The position numbers and the translations under genes were made by a program. This document shows positions 36,200 to 42,521 of a stretch of 42,521 bases of DNA, piece after piece. The notes below the pieces were generated by a model. The model was not told the origin of the DNA, made no database searches, and saw only the letters and a list, made by a program, of their open reading frames with translations. Source of the stretch: a virus; the IMG/VR virus record IMGVR_UViG_3300005526_000006, positions 1-42,521 of that record, one strand, 5' to 3'. Within the stretch, counting starts at the first letter, position 1, and each line of letters starts with the position of its first letter.

Positions 36200-38056
36200 A
36201 TGGCCCGCCTGCGTAACTCCCTAGACGTCGCCAAATCCCGTTTCAGAAACAACGGCACGGCGAACGGAAATGGCCATTCAAACGGCATCCAGGCCGCCGC
36301 AGACCCATTCCGCAACGTCCAGAAGGGTTATTCCTACGGATTCAACAACACGCTGATCGAGGCCGCGGTTCAGACGCAGGACCGGCAGACGGTCAACTAT
36401 GTCGATTACGATTTCCACAGGGTTGTCTCAGTTCAAGGACGACGAACACTCCTGAGCCTCGGCAGAACGATGTATTGGCGCATCCCCGCGCTCCAAGGTG
36501 CGATAAAAGAGCAGGCTAATCTTGCCGTTAGCCCATTTAACCCGATTTATGAGGGCAAGAATGAAGGTTGGGGGCAGGATGCAACCGATTGGCTGAACGG
36601 CTTTCACAAGGTCATGGACCTCCAGTCTTGGCCTTACAATTACGAGTCATACTGCGAAACCCTTATCATCATGGGGGTAGTTGACGGCGAGTTGTTCACG
36701 CTTTTGACCCAGGACAACTCGGGCAACCCAAGAATCCAGACGATTGGCTCTCACCGCGTCGGCAGCCGCCACCAAACCGGAGGAATTGCGCACGTCAAAT
36801 TCATCGGCAATCAGCTTTTCGTTGATGACGAGCTCGTGGACGACAATTTGCCGTTCACCTTCGCCGCCGCCGTTGAATGGGATGCGCCGATGATAGACGG
36901 GGCAATCCTGGACGACCAGGGGCGCGCCATCGCCTACCGTGTTTACGATGACCCCGTAGTCTCGAGCGATTACCGGGACATTTCTTCGCGCAACCTGTTC
37001 CCCGCATTCCTCCCTGAGTTCCCCGGCCAAGTGCGCGGCTATTCCATGCTGGCATCCTCCGTGTTCGACTGGCAGGACGTGCGTGAGTGGAAACGGCTGG
37101 AGATGCTTGCCCAAAAGGGCTTTTCAAGCCACGGCATCATCGAGGAAAACGAGCAGGGCTACGTGGATGAATCAAAGGCCATCGTAGCGCAATCCGCCAC
37201 GTTCGACACCGACAATAAAAAGACCGGGCCCGACATGGTGAAGCTCGACGGTGGCACATACACCGTTTTCAAGGCCGGCACAAACTCAAAACTCAGCGCG
37301 TTTGATTCCGGCAACCGACCCGGACGCAACACGCAAGACTTCCTCGACCAGACCATCCGTGAGGCAATGCGCGGCATGGAATGGGATGCCTTTTTCTCCC
37401 TGGACCCCGCGCACGTCGGCGGCGCACCGATGCGCGTCATTGTTGATAGGGTAAACCGCACGATTCGCAAGCGGCGTAGGTTGGCCGGCATGTGCGCCTT
37501 GCGCGTTGATGTCTATGCGCTGGCAAAAGCAATCAAGAATGGCGACCTGCCATTCGACCCCGATTGGTTCAAGTGGAGCTATCGCGGCCAACCGGACGTT
37601 ACCGCCGACCGCCGGTATGAGTCTCAAACCGACCTCATGGAATACGAGCAGGGCTGGATCAACCTTGAGGACATCCAGGCGAGGCGGCAAGGCAACTGGC
37701 AGAAGAGGCGTGAGCAACGCTTTGTCGAGGCCGATGACAAGATGACGCGGGCTGAAGCTTTGGTTAAAGCGCACCCCGATTGTTCATTCCAGGAGGCGAT
37801 GACCGAGCTGGGCATGACGGGGACCGTTGGTTTCACAATGTCGCGCAAGGACCAGGGTGGAAACGCGCTTGAAGACGATAATTCTAATGCACCCCAAAAT
37901 CCGAAGCCGGGAGAATCGTCCGACGCTAAGGCCGAACACCCCGGCGCACCGATAACCCTGAATATCGAGAACCGACCTGGAGTCGCGAAACGCAAATTGA
38001 TATTCAAGCGCGATACTCAAGGGGTGATCACGTCTGCGGAAATTGAAGAACGCTAA
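36200..38056 (+). CDS. Portal protein (lambda gpB type)
   Basis: The 618-residue protein forms the head portal ring. The central SSRNLFPAFLPEFPGQVRGY and DWQDVREWKRLEMLAQKGF segments and the late PDWFKWSYRGQPDVTADR part are typical of lambda-family portals. An N-terminal Asn/Gly linker (NGTANGNGHSNG) and a C-terminal tail of polar residues are additions. It starts five bases after the previous gene. Confidence 0.85.
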   Translation: MARLRNSLDVAKSRFRNNGTANGNGHSNGIQAAADPFRNVQKGYSYGFNNTLIEAAVQTQDRQTVNYVDYDFHRVVSVQGRRTLLSLGRTMYWRIPALQGAIKEQANLAVSPFNPIYEGKNEGWGQDATDWLNGFHKVMDLQSWPYNYESYCETLIIMGVVDGELFTLLTQDNSGNPRIQTIGSHRVGSRHQTGGIAHVKFIGNQLFVDDELVDDNLPFTFAAAVEWDAPMIDGAILDDQGRAIAYRVYDDPVVSSDYRDISSRNLFPAFLPEFPGQVRGYSMLASSVFDWQDVREWKRLEMLAQKGFSSHGIIEENEQGYVDESKAIVAQSATFDTDNKKTGPDMVKLDGGTYTVFKAGTNSKLSAFDSGNRPGRNTQDFLDQTIREAMRGMEWDAFFSLDPAHVGGAPMRVIVDRVNRTIRKRRRLAGMCALRVDVYALAKAIKNGDLPFDPDWFKWSYRGQPDVTADRRYESQTDLMEYEQGWINLEDIQARRQGNWQKRREQRFVEADDKMTRAEALVKAHPDCSFQEAMTELGMTGTVGFTMSRKDQGGNALEDDNSNAPQNPKPGESSDAKAEHPGAPITLNIENRPGVAKRKLIFKRDTQGVITSAEIEER

Positions 38057-38062
38057 TCAAAT

Positions 38063-38515
38063 ATGTCAGTAATCACAACCGAGGCAGGCGCAGCCCTGCT
38101 AAACCACGTCCTCAACAACCTAGCCTGGGCCAATATCGGCGACGCCTCCGGTCTGCCAGCGGGCACAGCCGGATCGCTCTACGCGAGTCTCCACACCGCC
38201 GATCCAGGCGTGGGCGGCAGCCAGTTAACCAGCGAAGCAGCGTACACGGGCTACGCACGGGTTGCGATGGCGCGTGATAATACCTGGTGGACCGTGAGCG
38301 GGCTTTCGGCGACCAACGCCAAAGCAATCGCTTTTCCTCAGAGCAGCACCGGCCCGGAGACTGAGACTTACCTGGGAATAGGAACCGCCACAACGGGCAA
38401 TGCGGGCCATTTGCTTTTCCGCTGCCTCATCAGCTCGCCGGCCGCGGGACTGGTAGTCAATCCAAATATCACACCCTCGATTGCGATAGGGGCGGGAACT
38501 CTGAGCGTGTCATAA
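38063..38515 (+). CDS. Conserved phage structural protein (tail-fibre type)
   Basis: The 150-residue product has SLYASLHTADPGVGGSQLTS (about 38-57), EAAYTGYARVAMARDNTWWT (58-77) and a closing NITPSIAIGAGTLSV. This pattern is a well-known phage structural protein that usually sits near fibre genes. It probably decorates the virion. Its place between portal and protease is unusual in a lambda-type head cluster. Confidence 0.7.
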   Translation: MSVITTEAGAALLNHVLNNLAWANIGDASGLPAGTAGSLYASLHTADPGVGGSQLTSEAAYTGYARVAMARDNTWWTVSGLSATNAKAIAFPQSSTGPETETYLGIGTATTGNAGHLLFRCLISSPAAGLVVNPNITPSIAIGAGTLSVS

Positions 38516-38549
38516 TCACCAAACCAACTCCGCAAACAGTTCTAACTTT

Positions 38550-39092
38550 ATGGGCAGACAACTTTTCAACGATGGACCGTTTATTGATCCGCCAATCACG
38601 GCGCCATCGTCATTCACTCCGGGTTCAATAGCCGCCCTCTGGCCTGCGGCCTCATGGACGCCGATCTTCGCCAACGATCCCAAGGCCGGCAAAATTTATT
38701 GCGTGAGGGCGGGCGGCCTTATCACGATGAGTGTGAACACGGCCACGATGATCATCACTCCGAAGTATGGCACAGGCGGCACCTCACTCGGGGCGAGCCC
38801 GGCGCAAACGCTCCCGGTCATGTCCGCGCTGCCCTGGACGTTGGACGCCGAACTGGTGTTCACGTTTATCGGAGTCTCGACAGCATCGAAGGCCTTCCTT
38901 AGCGGAAAACTCTGCTGCCAGGGCACGATTGCCACCGCTGGCGCCGGCACTGTGATTGCCTTCGGTGGAACTTTGGTCACTAACCTGGACGCCACGATTT
39001 TGAGCAACATCGAGATCAACGTCACTTTGGGCGGCACCGTTGGATCGCCAAGTATGCAGACGATCTACGCATATATATTCAGCAGGAACTGA
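38550..39092 (+). CDS. Beta-rich structural protein
   Basis: The 180-residue product is a beta-rich fold with FNDGPFIDPPITAPSSFTPG at the N-terminus, then a central strand region (TMIITPKYGTGGTSLGAS) and a closing MQTIYAYIFSRN. It resembles small phage capsid- or tail-decorating proteins. No signal peptide. Function unknown; it is one of four structural genes between portal and protease. Confidence 0.6.
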   Translation: MGRQLFNDGPFIDPPITAPSSFTPGSIAALWPAASWTPIFANDPKAGKIYCVRAGGLITMSVNTATMIITPKYGTGGTSLGASPAQTLPVMSALPWTLDAELVFTFIGVSTASKAFLSGKLCCQGTIATAGAGTVIAFGGTLVTNLDATILSNIEINVTLGGTVGSPSMQTIYAYIFSRN

Positions 39093-39102
39093 TCTGTGAG
39101 TT

Positions 39103-39426
39103 GTGCAGTCCAGCAACATAAGCACTGGCGTTCCTTCGACCGTCGCAAGCGAAATCACAGGCTTCCGCGACCAGGCCACGCCAGAAGGCCAATACAATTA
39201 TTTAATCTCTGGCACGACCAGGGATACTAATGGGGCGGCGCTTGGACTTTGCACCGTCCATTTATTTCGCACGTCTGATGATGCTGAGCTGAACGTGACC
39301 ACATCGGACGCTAACGGACTATTCTCGTTTCGCGTAGCTCAAAGCGTCCAGTGCTACCTAGTGGCATACCTGCCCGGCTCTCCAGACGTTGCGGGAACGT
39401 CGCTGAATACGCTCACCGGATCGTGA
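39103..39426 (+). CDS. Carboxypeptidase-regulatory/CNA-B-like domain protein
   Basis: The 107-residue product has YNYLISGTTRDTNGAALGLC (about residues 31-50), TVHLFRTSDDAELNVTTSD and an end with PDVAGTSLNTLTG, a single CNA-B/carboxypeptidase-regulatory-like beta sandwich seen in virion decoration and fibre proteins. GTG 39103 is the start. It could attach to host or environmental surfaces. Confidence 0.7.
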   Translation: MQSSNISTGVPSTVASEITGFRDQATPEGQYNYLISGTTRDTNGAALGLCTVHLFRTSDDAELNVTTSDANGLFSFRVAQSVQCYLVAYLPGSPDVAGTSLNTLTGS

Positions 39427-39430
39427 CCAC

Positions 39431-41128
39431 ATGCCCGACATATTCCTTTTTCAGCCGCCCAAGACGACGCTAATCTCCGATAGCTTCACAATCGGAGCTG
39501 ACGCGGACCTAAATACCCATCTCACCGATCAGGGCTCCGCCTGGGTGAAATCGGGCAGCCCGATCGTAAATGACATTGCGGCCACGGGCAAAGCGACGGA
39601 TGAGGTGACCGCCGGCACCGGGCCGTTTTATTACGTTAATCAGCTATTGCCGGCAGACTGTCAGGCGCAGGTGGACGTCGCCTACCCAAACAACACAGAT
39701 GCCGTCGATGCCGATATTGGGATTAGATACAACGGAGCCAACCCAGCGCTAAATCTCGCCTCCTACTATTTCGTCGCCTGGTTTCCGGACATAGCACAGG
39801 CTCGGCTCTATAAAGCAGTAGCCGGAGTAATGACCCAGCTCGGTGGGAACTTAACGACCTCCGGCCTGTCGCAGACCTTGCTCGTCAAAGCCATTGGTTC
39901 AACCATTTCGGGCTTCGCCAACGGGGTTCTCATCGCGTCAGTCACTGATACTTCTATAAGCGGCCCCGGTTTCTTTGCGATGACCGACTTGCGCTTCTCA
40001 CGCTTCGGCAGCGTGGGAACCAACCACATGACCTATGACAACCTCGTAGTGTCAGTTCTTACAGATGTAACGCTTCGAGACCCGCGGCTTCAAACCGGCG
40101 GCTTTATTTCCGGGGCCGCACTTTCACTGGACAGCTCGCCCGACACACTCGCGGGTGCTGGCGCAATTACTTGCAGCGCGGCGATGGCCCTTGCCAGCAC
40201 TGACACCGTTTCTGGCGCTGGATCGGTAACTGAGGCAGGAGCTATCGTTCTGGCGGCCTCGGATACGTTGAAAGGCGCTGGCGCAATCATAGATGCGGGC
40301 GCTATCGCCTTTGCCGTATCCGACACTTTGGCCGGCAAGGGGGCCATCACGGAGGCTGCCGCTTTGGCTTTTGCCGCAACTGACACGCTCAAGGGCGCAG
40401 GTGCGATTACCGAAGCCGGAGCGATTGCCTTCGCTAATTCCGACACACTGAAAGGGGCCGGCGCGATTACGGAAACTGCGACCAACTCGTTCTCTGCCGC
40501 GCCGGAAACACTGAGCGGCGCCGGCGCTGTCTCAGATTCGGCACCGATAGTCTTTTCCGCGAGCGACGCGCTCAACGGTTCAGCCGCGCTCGCAACTGGG
40601 CCGTCGATAATTTTCGCGGCACCACAATCCACAACTGGCGGTGCCACAATCGTCAGCATTGGTGGGGTCACATTCACATCAACGGCTAATTTCTCAGATG
40701 AGCCGGGCACCATTGTCGCCAGCGGATCACTTAGTTTCTCCACTTCATTCACCGCACTACAACCAACTCCTCCTATAGCGCCATCATCAATTGGCGGCGG
40801 TGGTGGAGGGCTTTCCGTCAGATTTTGGAATGCGCTCGCCAAAAAGACAAAGAAGCGAAAAAGGAAGGATGGGGAGTATGTAACTCCTACAGTTGCTCTT
40901 GCTGGATTTTCCTCTCGGATTGAGTTCGAGTCGAGGTTGGTTGCTGGAGGAGGTTCGATTGTGGTATGCCATTCCAATCTTCTCTTAGGATCTCAATCGT
41001 CTGCGTGTGGCTTGGCTAACGCAAAATCAAAGTGTGGCATAAGGTTCTCACGCAGGGTGCAGGCAACTCGGAAATGGAATCAAAGCGACGAAGAATTAGC
41101 CGCAATCCTTTTGACGGCAATCGACTAA
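39431..41128 (+). CDS. LamG-like head and 20-residue repeat adhesin
   Basis: The 565-residue protein has an N-terminal concanavalin-like domain (about residues 10-215; WVKSGSPIVNDIAATGKATD and TQLGGNLTTSGLSQTLLVKA). Residues 236-400 contain about eight repeats of 20 residues based on SDTLKGAGAITEAGAIAFA, then a Gly-run hinge (GGGGGG, 455-460) and a basic KKTKKRKRKDGEYV part. Likely a long surface adhesin or fibre on the virion. It is unusual between portal and protease. Confidence 0.75.
   Translation: MPDIFLFQPPKTTLISDSFTIGADADLNTHLTDQGSAWVKSGSPIVNDIAATGKATDEVTAGTGPFYYVNQLLPADCQAQVDVAYPNNTDAVDADIGIRYNGANPALNLASYYFVAWFPDIAQARLYKAVAGVMTQLGGNLTTSGLSQTLLVKAIGSTISGFANGVLIASVTDTSISGPGFFAMTDLRFSRFGSVGTNHMTYDNLVVSVLTDVTLRDPRLQTGGFISGAALSLDSSPDTLAGAGAITCSAAMALASTDTVSGAGSVTEAGAIVLAASDTLKGAGAIIDAGAIAFAVSDTLAGKGAITEAAALAFAATDTLKGAGAITEAGAIAFANSDTLKGAGAITETATNSFSAAPETLSGAGAVSDSAPIVFSASDALNGSAALATGPSIIFAAPQSTTGGATIVSIGGVTFTSTANFSDEPGTIVASGSLSFSTSFTALQPTPPIAPSSIGGGGGGLSVRFWNALAKKTKKRKRKDGEYVTPTVALAGFSSRIEFESRLVAGGGSIVVCHSNLLLGSQSSACGLANAKSKCGIRFSRRVQATRKWNQSDEELAAILLTAID
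40136..40630 (+). repeat. 60-bp tandem repeat array (20-residue units)
   Basis: About eight units of 60 bp encode the repeating ADTL-x-GAGAIT-x-AG-x-IAFA pattern of the adhesin. DNA copies have diverged while keeping the protein repeat, so the array is under selection and may still vary in copy number. The antisense open frame over this array is a by-product. Confidence 0.85.
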
Positions 41129-41133
41129 TAGAA

Positions 41134-41946
41134 ATGAAACAGTATCCGCATTGTGTTGAGCAGCTTTTCTATAAGCCCCTGGTTATCACCCAGGCTCGAC
41201 ACGCCGCGCTGTGCCGAATCCTTGAAACCCGGATGCGCGGGGATATGCCGATGCCGCTTCCGACAACTGAACCGGATGACGACGACGAAATCGAGCCGGA
41301 TTGGCAAAGCTACGGTGCCGATGCGGTAATCCCGGTTCACGGCGTTCTAACCGCTCACGAATCTGACATACCCGCCAGTTCATGCGGCTGCGGACTGGAT
41401 ACCGTTCGCGGGATGATAAAGGCGGCAGTAGCCGACCCCGAGGTTGAGAAAATCATTCTCGACTTTCGCACCCCGGGCGGTGGCGTCACCGGACTTCCTG
41501 AACTTGGCCGAGAGATTGCATCCATCCGAGACAAAAAGACCATAGCCTTCACCGATTCAGAATGTTGCTCAGGTGGCGTTTGGCTGGCGTCTCAATGCCA
41601 GTATTTCTACACCACCGGCAGTGCATCCGTCGGTTCTATCGGCGTTTGGTGCGCTTACCTGGATATGTCGCGCATGATGCAGAATGAGGGCGTGAACATG
41701 CAGGCGATTAGCGCGGGGAAATACAAGCTTCTCGGCGCTTACTGGAGGCCGTTGAACGATGAAGAAAAGGGGATGCTGCAATCGGAAGTGGATAACATTT
41801 ATAACCAGTTCACCGAGGCGGTAAATCTCAACCGCGAAGTGGACCGCGAGTATATGCAAGGCCAGATATTCAGCGGAACCGAAGCCGTGGAAATCGGGCT
41901 CTGCGATGGGCAAGTCGAATCAATGGATGAATTGCTCGAAAGTTGA
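41134..41946 (+). CDS. S49 family head maturation protease
   Basis: The 270-residue protein is a SppA/S49-type peptidase that matures the prohead. The nucleophile S146 lies in DSECCSGGVWLAS, and the general base Lys is K196 or K198 in SAGKYKLLGAY. PGGGVTG (114-120) and the TGSASVGSIGVW block (161-172) are the family marks. It starts at ATG 41134, just after the adhesin stop; the longer frame from 41032 overlaps that gene. It precedes the scaffold and capsid genes. Confidence 0.85.
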   Translation: MKQYPHCVEQLFYKPLVITQARHAALCRILETRMRGDMPMPLPTTEPDDDDEIEPDWQSYGADAVIPVHGVLTAHESDIPASSCGCGLDTVRGMIKAAVADPEVEKIILDFRTPGGGVTGLPELGREIASIRDKKTIAFTDSECCSGGVWLASQCQYFYTTGSASVGSIGVWCAYLDMSRMMQNEGVNMQAISAGKYKLLGAYWRPLNDEEKGMLQSEVDNIYNQFTEAVNLNREVDREYMQGQIFSGTEAVEIGLCDGQVESMDELLES

Positions 41947-41950
41947 TTTT

Positions 41951-41980
41951 GTTGACGCTGTGCCAAATGCAATATGGCGC
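41951..41980 (+). promoter_or_regulatory. GTTGAC motif plus weak hairpin over a start codon (copy C)
   Basis: GTTGAC starts at 41951 and the ATG lies 22 bases downstream of TTGAC, as at 3712. GTGCCA (41960-41965) pairs with TGGCGC (41975-41980) with one U-G pair, overlapping the ATG of the scaffold gene at 41974. This copy has a weaker stem than A and B. Confidence 0.35.
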
Positions 41981-42438
41981 GCTTTTGGAACGTAGGTAAG
42001 GCAAATGCCGAAATCACACGGCTTGAAGCTGAGGTAGCAAAACTCACCAAGGAACGCGACGAGGCCGCTGCAGCCGTCGAAGCGAACAACTCCGAAGCCG
42101 TTGCTGGCGCAACGCAACTCGAATCCGACCTTGCGACCGCCAAACAAAGCATTTCCACGCTGACTGCCGAACGCGATGCCGCGGTAAAGCAGCTTTCCGC
42201 AAATGCCGACGCGATTAAGGCGCTGAACGAGAAATTGGCCGGCAAGGATGAGGAAGTAAAAATCCAAGTCGCCCGCCAGGTTCAGCAAACGCAATCGCAG
42301 CTTGGCGCGCCGCCCGTTCCCACGCCTCCCGCCGCCACCAAGACGGCAACCACTCAGGTTTCAGGAATGCAGAAGGTTTTAGCCGCCGCCCGCGAAGATT
42401 TGAAAAAGGCAGGCTATGTCCACCCCTCTGAACGGTAA
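41974..42438 (+). CDS. Head scaffolding protein
   Basis: The 154-residue protein is a coiled coil from about residue 11 to 95 (ITRLEAEVAKLTKERDEAAA, QSISTLTAERDAAVKQLSAN), then a Pro/Thr linker with PPVPTPPA (112-119) and a short helix at the C-terminus (MQKVLAAAREDLKK). Coiled-coil scaffolds between protease and capsid shape the prohead and are removed by the protease. It is followed by the gene spanning the cut. Confidence 0.7.
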   Translation: MARFWNVGKANAEITRLEAEVAKLTKERDEAAAAVEANNSEAVAGATQLESDLATAKQSISTLTAERDAAVKQLSANADAIKALNEKLAGKDEEVKIQVARQVQQTQSQLGAPPVPTPPAATKTATTQVSGMQKVLAAAREDLKKAGYVHPSER

Positions 42439-42452
42439 AACTCAATCCCGAT

Positions 42453-42521
42453 ATGAGCCAGCAACAAACAAAAGCTGAAGCAAGGGCGGAAGCGAAAGCT
42501 GAAGCCGCCGAAGCGCTGTCC
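42453..42521 (+). CDS. Small head-region protein, N-terminal part (gene spans the cut)
   Basis: ATG 42453 starts the 106-residue protein completed at 1-282. The first 23 codons (MSQQQTKAEARAEAKAEAAE...) are Ala/Glu/Lys-rich. It lies 14 bp after the scaffold stop. The last 10 of its codons here repeat the first 30 bases of the window. Confidence 0.8.
   Translation, partial: MSQQQTKAEARAEAKAEAAEALS
42492..42521. repeat. Terminal direct repeat, right copy
   Basis: Identical to bases 1-30, giving a circular overlap of 30 bp. The preceding base (A at 42491) does not extend the identity into anything at the left end. Confidence 0.95.

Noticed and set aside
40090-40977. 295-codon minus-strand open frame opposite the adhesin repeats
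   Set aside because: It is the antisense of a biased repetitive gene (alanine/glycine-rich codons rarely give stops on the other strand), so it is a shadow.
1-42521. CRISPR array or complete IS element
   Set aside because: No regularly spaced 23-47 bp repeats with unique spacers and no transposase with terminal inverted repeats were seen; the 60-bp repeats at 40.1-40.6 kb are coding.

Overview
The window is a complete, circularly permuted genome of a temperate tailed phage. The first 30 bases are repeated as the last 30, so the circle is about 42,491 bp, and one small head gene runs across the cut. The sequence has lambda-type portal and GpA-type terminase genes, a tape measure, an integrase and a repressor region, so the virion is most likely a siphovirus with a fairly short tail. 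Several features suggest a host in the Verrucomicrobiota/PVC group. The tyrosine recombinase has the N-x-L-R-H-S active-site variant that I associate with that group. The secreted Ig-like and fibronectin-III proteins look like those of Verrucomicrobiota. Many non-overlapping genes start without a Shine-Dalgarno sequence. The host is an inference.

Layout (all + strand unless noted). 31.2-42.5 kb continuing to 4.6 kb: HNH endonuclease, small and large terminase, two small genes, a zinc-ribbon/HTH protein, a ParB-like protein, gpW-like head completion protein, portal, four beta-rich or adhesin-like proteins (one with eight 20-residue repeats), S49 head protease, scaffold, a small protein across the cut, major capsid, Bbp16-like cement protein, a terminator, a secreted protein, connectors and tail tube. 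4.6-9.3 kb: putative tail chaperone, tape measure and tail-tip proteins. 9.3-13.9 kb: six consecutive, mostly ATGA-coupled genes, each with a signal peptide; they are fibre-like, LamG, Ig and FN3 proteins. 13.9-17.7 kb: a zinc-ribbon/LuxR-type HTH protein and a CheY-like receiver, then a lysis-type cassette (coiled-coil/TM protein, small membrane proteins, two lipoproteins, DUF1353), but no endolysin I can recognise.

17.7-20.8 kb is the lysogeny module: a small minus-strand coiled-coil gene, a putative attP region, the integrase, a secreted minus-strand protein, and a divergent switch of three ribbon-helix-helix regulators with palindromic operators, followed by an excisionase-like HTH gene. 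20.8-31.1 kb is an early operon of small, tightly overlapping genes: HNH nucleases, RecE-like exonuclease, two DNA methyltransferases, a cytosine-methyltransferase-like relic, a VRR-NUC nuclease and a replication initiator-like protein.

The most interesting points are: (i) six consecutive tail-fibre-region proteins carry Sec signal peptides; (ii) a LuxR-type DNA-binding protein and a receiver domain are encoded side by side, like a response regulator split in two, in the late region; (iii) a roughly 600-nt stretch (21.7-22.4 kb) is rich in hairpins, ends in a 13-bp stem-loop, and may encode a large structured RNA; (iv) a two-gene minus-strand cassette (27.5-27.9 kb) is flanked by 17-bp direct repeats that mark a recent insertion; (v) the Dam-like methylase contains an out-of-frame minisatellite; and (vi) a zinc-ribbon gene appears to be split by a frameshift.
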